From: JAFAMS01 sp963715815
GTDB lineage: Bacteria > Vulcanimicrobiota > Vulcanimicrobiia > Vulcanimicrobiales > Vulcanimicrobiaceae
Assembly: GCA_963715815.1 (NCBI GenBank)
Contig: OY970278.1
Span: forward strand, 2,356,001 to 2,420,000
Length of the DNA stretch: 64,000 bases
Direction: 5' to 3'
The notes under the pieces are model-generated. The model was given only the letters and a program-made list of their open reading frames with translations. It did no database searches and had not been told where the DNA came from. Made by a program: the position numbers and the translations under genes. Shown piece by piece: positions 25,969-33,708 of this stretch; position 1 is the stretch's first letter; each line of letters opens with the position of its first letter.

Positions 25969-26739
25969 CTAGGTCGGCGTGGTTGCTTCCAGCTCGTCGC
26001 GGAGGAGGGGGAGCAAGCTGTCGTCGGTGCGGTCGATCGAGATCGGCGTGACGCTCGCGTAGCCCTCGCGCACCGCCTCCAAATCCGTCCCCATTTCGGC
26101 GCTACGCATATCGTAACGCCCGCTGATGCGAAACATCGCGCGCTCGCCTTCTTCTCGCAGCAGCCGTTCTTCGTAGCGTTTCCGGCCCTGGCGCGTGACG
26201 CGAATGCCACGAAGCTTTCCATCCGGAACGTTTGGGACGTTGAGATTCAAGAACGACGTTTGCGGAAGCCGCGTGCGCCACTCACGTACGAGCCGTAGGG
26301 TCAAGTCGCTCGCGCTTTGCCAATTGAACGGCGTTTCGCGGTCACCCCACTGAATCGCAAGCGAGACCGCGATCGACGGAATGCCGATGATCGAGCCTTC
26401 GATCGCTGCTGCGACCGTCCCCGAGTAGTTTATGTCGTCACCGAGATTCGCGCCGCAATTGATTCCGCTCACCAGCAAATCCGGGAAAGCGGCGTACACT
26501 TCGTATGCGCCAAGGATGACGCAATCGGCCGGCGTCCCCGAACACGAATATGTCGGCACGCTCCGCCCGTGCACCGGCACGATCTCGACGGGCTCGCGAA
26601 ACGTCACACGATGCGAGATTGCGCTGCGATCCCCGTCCGGTGCGACGACGATAACGTCGCCGAGCTCGCGCAGAGCTTCGGCGACGTTGATGATTCCCGG
26701 ACTCTCAACGCCGTCATCGTTGGTGACGAGGATACGCAT
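25969..26739 (-). CDS. surE: SurE 5'/3'-nucleotidase
   Basis: 256 aa survival protein SurE, a metal-dependent phosphatase on nucleoside monophosphates. MRILVTNDDGVESPGI has the metal-binding Asp pair (D8, D9); VVAPDGDRSAISHRVTF, SGTPADCV and SGINCGANLGDDINYSGTVAAA are the family motifs. Full length. It lies 6 nt after the holin-like gene and 33 nt before tmRNA, all on the minus strand. Confidence 0.95.
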   Translation of the reverse strand: MRILVTNDDGVESPGIINVAEALRELGDVIVVAPDGDRSAISHRVTFREPVEIVPVHGRSVPTYSCSGTPADCVILGAYEVYAAFPDLLVSGINCGANLGDDINYSGTVAAAIEGSIIGIPSIAVSLAIQWGDRETPFNWQSASDLTLRLVREWRTRLPQTSFLNLNVPNVPDGKLRGIRVTRQGRKRYEERLLREEGERAMFRISGRYDMRSAEMGTDLEAVREGYASVTPISIDRTDDSLLPLLRDELEATTPT

Positions 26740-26745
26740 GTTCCG

Positions 26746-27090
26746 CTAGTCGGCCGCCGGCGCGAGCACTGCGGAAAGAATCCACGAGACGAGCCATAGG
26801 ATGATCGAGCCCCACAGCGCGGCCCACCAGCCGTTAACGACCAAGCCGATACCGAGATGTCCCACCATCCAGAACAGAAACGCGTTGATCACGAATGTGA
26901 ACAAACCGAGTGTAAGGATCTCGACCGGCAGCGTTAAGATGATCAAGATCGGTTTGATGATCGCGTTCACAATGCCGAGAATGATTGCCGCGATAAACGC
27001 ACCGAGAATTCCCGTTACGTGAACACCCGGCACGAAATAGGCCACGACGAAGAGCGCAGCCATGTTAATAAGGATTCGGAGTATTAGCAT
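26746..27090 (-). CDS. Phage holin family 4 / YvlD-like membrane protein
   Basis: 114 aa from ATG 27090, where the hydrophobic protein begins (LILRILINMAALFVVAYFVP); the longer frame to 27150 adds an Arg-rich leader with no support. Four hydrophobic segments with GIVNAIIKPILIILTLPVEI and LTLGLFTFVINAFLFW are the marks of PF04020. Despite the family name these are chromosomal proteins of unknown function, and nothing phage-like is near. Confidence 0.87.
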   Translation of the reverse strand: MLILRILINMAALFVVAYFVPGVHVTGILGAFIAAIILGIVNAIIKPILIILTLPVEILTLGLFTFVINAFLFWMVGHLGIGLVVNGWWAALWGSIILWLVSWILSAVLAPAAD

Positions 27091-27100
27091 CAGCTCTCTC

Positions 27101-27586
27101 TTACCCGGGGGCCACGTTGGACTGACATTTCGCCGTCTCAGGACTGTCACTGGCGAAAACCGACGCGAGCGCGCCCGGAGCGATGGTTACGTCCTTTCCT
27201 TTGTGCAAGGCGTTGTACGCGCCTATCACGAGGCCGACGCCCGGGATCGGAACGGCGCCGACGTACCCTGGAAGCTGCCCATTATAACCTTGCGCCGCCA
27301 GCGCGTTCGGGCGCCGATCGCGTACGACGTGAATCTCGTCCCCATCCGCAAACTTGAAGTATAAAGGCTCGAGGCCGATCGCGCCGCCGTGACCACGGCC
27401 GGCTGCAATCGCCAGCGTTACGACGCCGTATCCGGGCGTCCCTGACGGGATCACGATTTTCCCTTGAAACGTAACGGCGCCGATTGACTTGAATTGAAAA
27501 AAGTCTCCGGGTTTTGCAACGCGTGATTCAACCGGTTTTGTTGTTTCGATGATGACTTGCGTACATGGCGGTAAGGCAGGAAGCAT
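27101..27586 (-). CDS. Conserved beta-rich protein of unknown function
   Basis: 161 aa. Features such as ESRVAKPGDFFQFKSIG, GKIVIPSGTPGYGVV and GRGHGGAIGLEPLYFKFADG resemble the small periplasmic beta-domain proteins that turn up in Acidobacteria-like genomes, where the same segment follows a signal peptide. No signal peptide is present here: the ATG follows the uvrC stop by 11 nt with GAGGCGT ahead, so either the protein is cytoplasmic or its N-terminus is lost. Two Cys only. Function unknown. Confidence 0.68.
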   Translation of the reverse strand: MLPALPPCTQVIIETTKPVESRVAKPGDFFQFKSIGAVTFQGKIVIPSGTPGYGVVTLAIAAGRGHGGAIGLEPLYFKFADGDEIHVVRDRRPNALAAQGYNGQLPGYVGAVPIPGVGLVIGAYNALHKGKDVTIAPGALASVFASDSPETAKCQSNVAPG

Positions 27587-27597
27587 ACGCCTCGATT

Positions 27598-29571
27598 TTA
27601 CGAACCGCTGAGCGCTGCCTTCACCGATGACGCGAGTGCCGGAGACATACCCTTGACCGCTGCGATCTCATCAACGCTCGCGCGTTTCAGCGCCGCGATG
27701 GAACCAAATGCGGTGAGCAGCCGTTTTCTGCGTACAGGTCCAACGCCCGTAAGCGCATCCAGTTGCGAGGCGGTCATTGCCTTTGCGCGGCGATTGCGAT
27801 GATACTCAACGGCGAAACGATGCGCTTCATCGCGAATGCGCATGACGAGGTGCAACGCCGGCGAATTCGGCGGCAGGACGATCGGCTCGGATTGATGCGG
27901 AACGTACAGCCATTCGTTTTCCTTCGCAAGACCCGCGACCGGAATGCCCCACATATCCATCTCGTGCAGCACCTCGACGACAGCGCTGAGCTGTCCCTTC
28001 CCACCGTCAATCAGCAGCAGATCCGGCTTGTGATGGAAGCGATCGCGCCGATGAAGCTCCGGTCCGCGATCGGCCTCCTGCCGCAGATAGCGCAGACGCC
28101 GGCGTAGCGTTTCTTGCATCATCGCAAAGTCGTTGGGACCCTTATCGTATTGAATCTTGAACTTGCGATAATCGCTCTTCTTCGCCCGGCCTTCGATGAA
28201 CACGACCATCGACGCGACAGAATTCGTGCCTTGAATGTTCGAAATATCGTAACACTCGATGCGGTGCGGCGGCTCCGGCAGATCGAGCGCGGCCGCAAGA
28301 TCCGTCAACGCGCGCGCTGAGGCGGATTCCTGAACTTCTTGATGCGCGAGGAACGCCTTGAGATTTTGCTCGGCGTTCTTCTCGACGAGTCGCATGTACT
28401 CGGCGCGTGGGCCGCGCTGCGCCTGCAAGATGCGCACGCGTTGACCTTTGAGCGACGAGAGCCAGCTTTCGATCGTCCCACGTTCCGCCGGCAGCGCATC
28501 GACGAGCACTTCCTTTGGAATAGCCGCGGCTACGACCGAGCGTGCCCGCGCGCGCGCTTTCTCCGGAATCGGAACTTCTTGATCGCGCGCTTGTCGCACG
28601 GCCAGTGGACTCATCGCCTCCGCGGGTTGCACGCCGGCCGAGCGCGCCGTATAGAACTGCTCGAGAAACTCGCGCACGATCTCTTCATCGCTATGATCGG
28701 CGACGCCGTCGAGAATGAAATGTTCCTGACCGAGCAGCTTTCCGGCCCGCACCATGAAGACTTGCATGCAGGCTTGGCCTTGCCCGCGCGCGAGGCCGAT
28801 CAGATCCATGTCGATCCGCGAGCGCCAAACTACTTTCTGTCCTTCGGTGACGCGCCGGACCGCGATGATGCGATCGCGCAAGTGCGCGGCTGCCTCGTAG
28901 TTGTAATTCGCGGCGGACGTTTGCATCTCGCTTTGCAAGCGTCCGAGCAACGCTTCTTGGCGGCCTTCGAGGAAGAGCACGGCCTCTTCGATCAGCGCGT
29001 CGTATTCAGCTTCGCTCTGATATCCCACGCACGGCGCCAGGCAACGTTTGATGTGATATTGTAGGCACGGACGTTTGCGCCGTCCGTCGATCGGCTCCGC
29101 GCAGGTTCGCAGTGGAAAGACGATCCGAATGAGATCGATCAGCTCGCGCAAGCCGTGCGCGTTCGTGTACGGCCCGAAGTAGCGTGCCCCGTCGTCGCGC
29201 ACCATCCGCGTGAAGACGACGCGTGGAAACGGCTCGTTCGTGACCTTCAAGTACGGATAGCGTTTGTCGTCGCGCAACCGCACGTTGAACGGCGGCTGGT
29301 GCCGCTTGATCAGGTTGGCCTCGAGGATCAGGGCCTCGATCTCGTTGCTGGTGACGATCGTGCGTACGCCGCGCACGCGTTCGACCATCGCCGAAGTGCG
29401 CAACGGATGCGCCGCGCTGTCCTGAAAATACGAGCGCACGCGATTGCGCAGCGAAACCGCCTTGCCGATGTACAGAATGCGGTTCTCGTCCCCGACCATC
29501 ATGTAGACGCCGGGCGCGTCGGGGATTTGGCCGAGCGTCTGCTCGAGATCCGAGGGCGTGGCTAGAGACAC
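27598..29571 (-). CDS. uvrC: Excinuclease ABC subunit C
   Basis: 657 aa nuclease of nucleotide-excision repair, cutting on both sides of a lesion with UvrB. GIY-YIG domain at the start (GVYMMVGDENRILYIGKAVS), UVR motif around MQTSAANYNYEAAAHLRDR, RNase H-like C-terminal nuclease (IECYDISNIQGTNSVASMVV, LLIDGGKGQL) and helix-hairpin-helix pair at the end (LTGVGPVRRKRLLTAFGSI). The frame is open far upstream inside dedA, but GTG 29571 starts the protein at the right place, 4 nt after the DedA stop. Confidence 0.95.
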   Translation of the reverse strand: MSLATPSDLEQTLGQIPDAPGVYMMVGDENRILYIGKAVSLRNRVRSYFQDSAAHPLRTSAMVERVRGVRTIVTSNEIEALILEANLIKRHQPPFNVRLRDDKRYPYLKVTNEPFPRVVFTRMVRDDGARYFGPYTNAHGLRELIDLIRIVFPLRTCAEPIDGRRKRPCLQYHIKRCLAPCVGYQSEAEYDALIEEAVLFLEGRQEALLGRLQSEMQTSAANYNYEAAAHLRDRIIAVRRVTEGQKVVWRSRIDMDLIGLARGQGQACMQVFMVRAGKLLGQEHFILDGVADHSDEEIVREFLEQFYTARSAGVQPAEAMSPLAVRQARDQEVPIPEKARARARSVVAAAIPKEVLVDALPAERGTIESWLSSLKGQRVRILQAQRGPRAEYMRLVEKNAEQNLKAFLAHQEVQESASARALTDLAAALDLPEPPHRIECYDISNIQGTNSVASMVVFIEGRAKKSDYRKFKIQYDKGPNDFAMMQETLRRRLRYLRQEADRGPELHRRDRFHHKPDLLLIDGGKGQLSAVVEVLHEMDMWGIPVAGLAKENEWLYVPHQSEPIVLPPNSPALHLVMRIRDEAHRFAVEYHRNRRAKAMTASQLDALTGVGPVRRKRLLTAFGSIAALKRASVDEIAAVKGMSPALASSVKAALSGS

Positions 29572-29575
29572 ACTC

Positions 29576-30181
29576 CTACGAACCCGCTTTGGCCGCGAAT
29601 CGGCGACGCAGCACGACGAAAGCGAGCACGGCGACCACGGCGATAACGACGAGCGTATGGCTCGAGCGTTGGAGCGCGGGGACGATCGTGTCGAGGTGCC
29701 GGCCGAACGCGAAACCGAGATAAGCGAGTCCGAAGCAGAAAATCGCCGACCCGAGCGCGTGATAGGTGATGAAATAACGCTTGGGCATGCGCGATGCGCC
29801 CGCGGGCAGCGAGGCGATGCCGCGAATGAATGGCAGAAACCGGCAAATGAACACCGTCCGCGTGCCGTACTTCTCGTAGAAGGCGTGCGCCCGAGCAAGC
29901 TCGTGCTCGGCACGCCGGCCAAAGCGATGCGCCACCGGCGCGCCGCCGTAATAGCCGATTGCGTAAAGAATCAGTCCGCCGACGATCTCTCCGACCGTGG
30001 CAACGAGACCGACCAGAAGCCAACTCGAAAGATGTCCCGCACCCGCTGCGGCCCCGGCGAAGACGAGCACGACTTCCGAGCCGACGGGGATCGCGATATT
30101 ACCCAGTACCATTACAAGGAAGAGTCCGGCGTAGCCGTACGCGTGAACCAGCCCGAGAATCAGGCTCTGGTAGTGCTCCAC
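29576..30181 (-). CDS. DedA-family membrane protein
   Basis: 201 aa, five to six hydrophobic segments. IPVGSEVVLVFAG carries the conserved acidic residue, and FICRFLPFIRGIASLPAG the conserved Arg/Pro motif. DedA proteins are flippases for undecaprenyl phosphate or phospholipid carriers. It lies between the Clp-N gene (3 nt upstream) and uvrC. Confidence 0.9.
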   Translation of the reverse strand: MEHYQSLILGLVHAYGYAGLFLVMVLGNIAIPVGSEVVLVFAGAAAGAGHLSSWLLVGLVATVGEIVGGLILYAIGYYGGAPVAHRFGRRAEHELARAHAFYEKYGTRTVFICRFLPFIRGIASLPAGASRMPKRYFITYHALGSAIFCFGLAYLGFAFGRHLDTIVPALQRSSHTLVVIAVVAVLAFVVLRRRFAAKAGS

Positions 30182-30184
30182 CCC

Positions 30185-30571
30185 TTACCGGCTTGCCGCG
30201 AGACGTGCAAGAACGTCGGCGGCTATGCCGCCACGCTCGTCGCGGATCGCCCGGTACAAGTCGATCGGCTCGATGTTGCCTTCGCCGACGCGCTCTTCGG
30301 CGGTGCGTACGATGTTGCGGACACGCGGCGTGATGAGGATCCCTTCCCACACGCGGTCTTCGCCGGTTCCCAGCGCCCGCTTGAGCTCGGTGTAGATGTC
30401 GCCGGTCGAAATCTTTTCATCGCGCAAAGCAGCTTCAACGTCGGCGTCTTGCTCTTCGATCAAAGCAAAGAGCATGTGCTCGACGCCAACGTAGTAATGG
30501 TTGTGATTTCGGCACTCTTGCTCAGCAAGACGAAGTACGCGCAGTGCCGCTGGACTAAAACGTGAGAACAT
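30185..30571 (-). CDS. Stand-alone Clp N-terminal (ClpN) domain protein
   Basis: 128 aa with two ClpN repeats: RFSPAALRVLRLAEQECR with HYYVGVEHMLFALIEEQD, and LITPRVRNIVRTAEERVGEG with IEPIDLYRAIRDERGG. There is no AAA+ part. Such proteins resemble ClpS-like or ClpC-repeat accessory proteins and may bind substrates or the Clp unfoldase; unproven here. It lies 6 nt past the tRNA-Pro gene, in the same direction, so it may be in the tRNA transcript. Confidence 0.85.
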   Translation of the reverse strand: MFSRFSPAALRVLRLAEQECRNHNHYYVGVEHMLFALIEEQDADVEAALRDEKISTGDIYTELKRALGTGEDRVWEGILITPRVRNIVRTAEERVGEGNIEPIDLYRAIRDERGGIAADVLARLAASR

Positions 30572-30577
30572 CGTAAA

Positions 30578-30654
30578 TGGTCGGGGCGGCAGGATTTGAA
30601 CCTGTGGCCTCTGCGTCCCGAACGCAGCGCTCTACCAAGCTGAGCTACGCCCCG
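30578..30654 (-). tRNA. tRNA-Pro (anticodon CGG)
   Basis: 77 nt with encoded CCA. Acceptor CGGGGCG (30654-30648) pairs with CGCCCCG before discriminator A; D arm TAGCTCAGCTTGGTAGAGC; anticodon stem CTGCG/CGCAG with loop TTCGGGA, so anticodon CGG reading CCG; T arm GGTTCAAATCC. All four arms are intact. Confidence 0.97.
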
Positions 30655-30703
30655 ACGACCTAGCCCGTTGCTCCCCGTTTGCGCCGGGGTCCTCCTCAAC
30701 GCC

Positions 30704-30732
30704 TTGCGGAGACCGGCGAGAGGGTGTATAAC
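30704..30732 (+). promoter_or_regulatory. Putative sigma-70 promoter of the trkA pair
   Basis: TTGCGG (30704-30709), 17 nt, TATAAC (30727-30732), 14 nt before the ATG of the first TrkA gene. The -10 fits well and the -35 keeps TTG. Confidence 0.5.
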
Positions 30733-30746
30733 TTGCCTGTTCTGCA

Positions 30747-31424
30747 ATGAAGTACATCATCGTCGGCTGCGGCCGAGTGGGGTCGATGCTGGCGAAGCTT
30801 CTGGTTGAGGAGGGTCACGAGGTGACCGTCGTCGACGAGAATCCTGCCGCCTTTAAGCGGTTGGGCAGCCGGTTTACCGGACAAGTCGAGCTCGGCACGG
30901 GCATTGACGCTGAAGTCATCCGGCGCGCCGGCGGTGAGACCGCCGACGGGTTCGCCTCGACTACCAATGGCGACAACCGCAACGTCATGGCGGCGCTGAT
31001 CGCGCAACGCCTCTTCAATATCAAGAAAGTCGTAGCACGGATCTACGATCCGCCGCGCGGCAAGATGTACCGCGAGCTCGGCATCGAGACGGTCTGCCCG
31101 ACCACGGTCGGCGCGCAGCTCATTCGCGACATCCTGGTCGCGCCGTCGCAAATGTCGGCAGCCTTCGACTTCGGAAAGATCAGCTCGCTGCGCTGTGCAG
31201 TTACGGACGCGGTCGCGAACAAGCGCGTCACCGACATCGAGAGTGATGGGGCAATTCGCGTCGCCGCGATTCGCACGAACGGCGTCGTCCGTGTAGCATC
31301 GCCAAACGACGTTCTTGCACTCGGTGATGAGATAAACGTGATCGTCGCGCCCGAGGCGCTCGACCGGTTTACGAAGCTCTTTGCGGATACGAGTCTGATC
31401 GTTCCCGAGAAGGTCCGCGCCTGA
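30747..31424 (+). CDS. trkA: TrkA-family potassium uptake regulator (first of a pair)
   Basis: 225 aa RCK/KTN protein: NAD-binding Rossmann domain (IIVGCGRVGSMLAKLLVEEG) and a C-terminal TrkA_C domain (VTDIESDGAIRVAAIRTNG). It is the cytoplasmic gating subunit of a Trk/Ktr K+ channel. The cognate TrkH/KtrB pore is not in the window. The stop shares its A with the start of the second TrkA gene. Confidence 0.9.
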   Translation: MKYIIVGCGRVGSMLAKLLVEEGHEVTVVDENPAAFKRLGSRFTGQVELGTGIDAEVIRRAGGETADGFASTTNGDNRNVMAALIAQRLFNIKKVVARIYDPPRGKMYRELGIETVCPTTVGAQLIRDILVAPSQMSAAFDFGKISSLRCAVTDAVANKRVTDIESDGAIRVAAIRTNGVVRVASPNDVLALGDEINVIVAPEALDRFTKLFADTSLIVPEKVRA

Positions 31425-32110
31425 TGTTCATTCTGATCGTGGGCGGCGGTAAAGTCGGAACGTACTTGGCGCGCGACCTGCTTGCCGAGAATCATGAAGT
31501 CGTCGTCATCGAGAAGGACGCGAAAAAAGCGCAGTTCATGACGAACCTCCTCGAACAGGACGTCGCGATCGTGGGCGATGGCTGCGATCCCGTCGTGCTG
31601 ACGCAAGCCGGCGTCTCGCGCGCCGACGTCGTCGTTGCGGACACTGGCGATGACGAAGACAATTTGGTCGTTAGTCTGATTGCGCAGAAGAATTCAAAAG
31701 CACGCTGCATCGCGCGCGTCAACAATCCGCGCAACAAAGCCATCTTCGACTCGATTGGCAAGGACGGAAATCCGATCTCGGTCATCTCATCGACCGAGCT
31801 GATTCTGCGTATGGTCGAAGACGAGGTCAACATTTCGGAATGCCGGCCGCTCCTGCGCCTGCGCAACGGCGAAGTGCAGCTCGTAAAGATGTCGGTCGAG
31901 CCGGGGACGAATGCCGACGGCAAACGCATCGCTGACCTCGGCTTCCCGCGCAGCGCCATCGTGGTCGCCGTCGAGAGCCGCGACGGCGAGGTGACAATCC
32001 CGACCGGGGACACCCGCCTTTCTGCGGGCGATGAAGTAGTCATGATGATCAAGAGCTCGGTGCGCGACCAAGTTCGCGACGTTCTTCGAGGAACAAGCGC
32101 CGTCGTTTAG
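31424..32110 (+). CDS. trkA: TrkA-family potassium uptake regulator (second of a pair)
   Basis: 228 aa, the same two-domain plan: LIVGGGKVGTYLARDLLAEN and RADVVVADTGDDEDNLVVSL in the NAD domain, then a TrkA_C domain (VQLVKMSVEPGTNADGKRI, GDEVVMMIKSS). Two separate single-Rossmann RCK genes replace the double-domain TrkA of E. coli; the two may form a hetero-octameric gating ring. Coupled to the gene before by TGATG. Confidence 0.9.
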   Translation: MFILIVGGGKVGTYLARDLLAENHEVVVIEKDAKKAQFMTNLLEQDVAIVGDGCDPVVLTQAGVSRADVVVADTGDDEDNLVVSLIAQKNSKARCIARVNNPRNKAIFDSIGKDGNPISVISSTELILRMVEDEVNISECRPLLRLRNGEVQLVKMSVEPGTNADGKRIADLGFPRSAIVVAVESRDGEVTIPTGDTRLSAGDEVVMMIKSSVRDQVRDVLRGTSAVV

Positions 32111-32122
32111 GAAGCGCCGCCC

Positions 32123-33076
32123 ATGATAACCCGGGGCGATTTTCTTTCGGGGAGTGCCGCGATGCTTGTCGCGGCCGGTGAAAGCCCTCCGTCCAGCGTT
32201 ACCACGGCATATCAACCCGGCTTGGGATATTCGACCGTCATCGTCATGGATAAGCTTGGGCATCTCGCCAAGCAGTTTCCGTCGACACAACTCTCCTGGC
32301 GCGAGCTTTCGAACGGCGATGCGATCCGCGACGGCATCATCTCGAATACCGTGCAGGTCGGCGCGGTTGGAACGGCGCCGTTTCTGATCGGTTGGGATCG
32401 CGGCATTCCCTGGAAGATCGTGTCCGACTGCAACAACTACGACTTCTGGCTCGTCGTCATGGATCCAAACATCAAATCGATCAAGGATCTCAAGCCCGGA
32501 GATAAGATCGCCTCGCCTTCACCCGACGCCATCAACACGATGGTGCTGCGCTCGGCACTTGCACGCGCGGGTCTGCCGAACGATTATCTCGACGTCGGCG
32601 TCGTTGCGATGCCGCATCCCCTTGCGGAGCAAGCGCTGATCAGTCGCCAGATCGTCGGGCACATCGCAACGCCGCCCTTTGCGCAAGACGAGGTAAAGCG
32701 CGGAGGTCACGTCATCTTGCGCACCGGCGACGGATTCCCGGGCGGAATCACGTCAACCGTCATCGTGGCCACGACGACGTTCGCGCAGCAATATCCAAGT
32801 TTCTTAAACGCCTACTTCAAAGAATACGTTTCTGCCGTGAAACTCGTTCAGACCCGTCCCGACGACGTTGCGAAGATGTATGTCGACGCGAGCGCCGGGA
32901 AGGCGAATCTCGACGATGTACAAGCGCTGCTGCACGATCTTTCCAGTTCGCTCTTCACCGTCGCACCGCACGGCGTCATGCAGGTCGCAGCATTTCTGGT
33001 CAAGCTCGGCTTGATCAAGAAAGCTCCCGCGAGCTTTGCGGAACTTTCGTTCGGCTTCGTCACCGACGCCGGCTAA
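32123..33076 (+). CDS. ABC-type substrate-binding protein (NMT1/SsuA-like), orphan
   Basis: 317 aa periplasmic-binding protein of the nitrate/sulfonate/thiamine-precursor class. QPGLGYSTVIVMDKLGHLAK, GDAIRDGIISNTVQVG and PGDKIASPSPDAINTMVLRS are the class marks. The N-terminus MITRGDFLSGSAAMLVAAGE looks like a degraded Tat or Sec leader. No permease or ATPase is nearby, so the ligand is open. It is 12 nt after the second trkA, perhaps co-transcribed, and convergent with the response regulator. Confidence 0.8.
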   Translation: MITRGDFLSGSAAMLVAAGESPPSSVTTAYQPGLGYSTVIVMDKLGHLAKQFPSTQLSWRELSNGDAIRDGIISNTVQVGAVGTAPFLIGWDRGIPWKIVSDCNNYDFWLVVMDPNIKSIKDLKPGDKIASPSPDAINTMVLRSALARAGLPNDYLDVGVVAMPHPLAEQALISRQIVGHIATPPFAQDEVKRGGHVILRTGDGFPGGITSTVIVATTTFAQQYPSFLNAYFKEYVSAVKLVQTRPDDVAKMYVDASAGKANLDDVQALLHDLSSSLFTVAPHGVMQVAAFLVKLGLIKKAPASFAELSFGFVTDAG

Positions 33077-33708
33077 ATCAAGCCTCGTCTTAGGGCAGTG
33101 ACTGCGGCTTGGGTGCGATCGGTCGCGCTCAGCTTCTCGAGTATGTCGCGAATGTGTCCTTTGACGGTGCCGAGACCGAGATACAAACGCTGACCGATTT
33201 CCGCGTTGCCGACGCCGTCGGCAACGAGACGCAAGATTTCGAGCTCGCGCGGCGTAAGCGGACTATCGATCGGCGGCGGCGCCGGCGACGGTGAGCCGAA
33301 GTGGCGCAACACGACATGCGCGATCTGCGGATCGAAGTACGCGCCACCCTCCGCGACCACACGTACCGCCGTCAATAGATTCGACGCATCGGAACCCTTC
33401 ACGACGTAAGCATCAGCGCCCGCTGCGAGCGCCGCAAGAATCTCGCGATCCAGATCGTGCATCGTAAGGATCACGATCCGCACGTTCGTGGTCTGCGCGC
33501 GCAAACGCCGCGTCAGCTCGATACCGTCGATACCCGGCAAACCGATATCGACCACGGCTACGTCGGGAGTAGTGCGCACGATCTCGATCAAGCCGGAGTT
33601 TCCGTCACCCGCTTCCGCCACGACCTCGACGTCAGCTTGACTTGCAAGCGCAGTCTTTATGCCCGAACGCGTGAGCGCGTGGTCCTCGACGATTCCAACC
33701 CGAATCAC
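33073..33708 (-). CDS. NarL/LuxR-type response regulator
   Basis: 211 aa. Receiver domain with acidic pocket VEDH near residue 8 and phospho-acceptor D54 in VAVVDIGLPGIDG, then a LuxR-type helix-turn-helix (LTPRELEILRLVADGVGNAE, VKGHIRDILEKLSATDR). It overlaps the histidine kinase gene by 4 nt, hence a cognate pair. NarL regulators usually pair with HisKA_3 kinases, whereas this partner has a HisKA dimerisation domain. Confidence 0.92.
   Translation of the reverse strand: MIRVGIVEDHALTRSGIKTALASQADVEVVAEAGDGNSGLIEIVRTTPDVAVVDIGLPGIDGIELTRRLRAQTTNVRIVILTMHDLDREILAALAAGADAYVVKGSDASNLLTAVRVVAEGGAYFDPQIAHVVLRHFGSPSPAPPPIDSPLTPRELEILRLVADGVGNAEIGQRLYLGLGTVKGHIRDILEKLSATDRTQAAVTALRRGLI

Noticed and set aside
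25806..26222. 138-codon minus-strand ORF
   Set aside because: It overlaps surE in another frame and ends in tmRNA; composition is shadow-like.
26746..27090. Prophage remnant suggested by the holin name
   Set aside because: PF04020-type proteins are ordinary chromosomal membrane proteins, and no other phage gene lies nearby.
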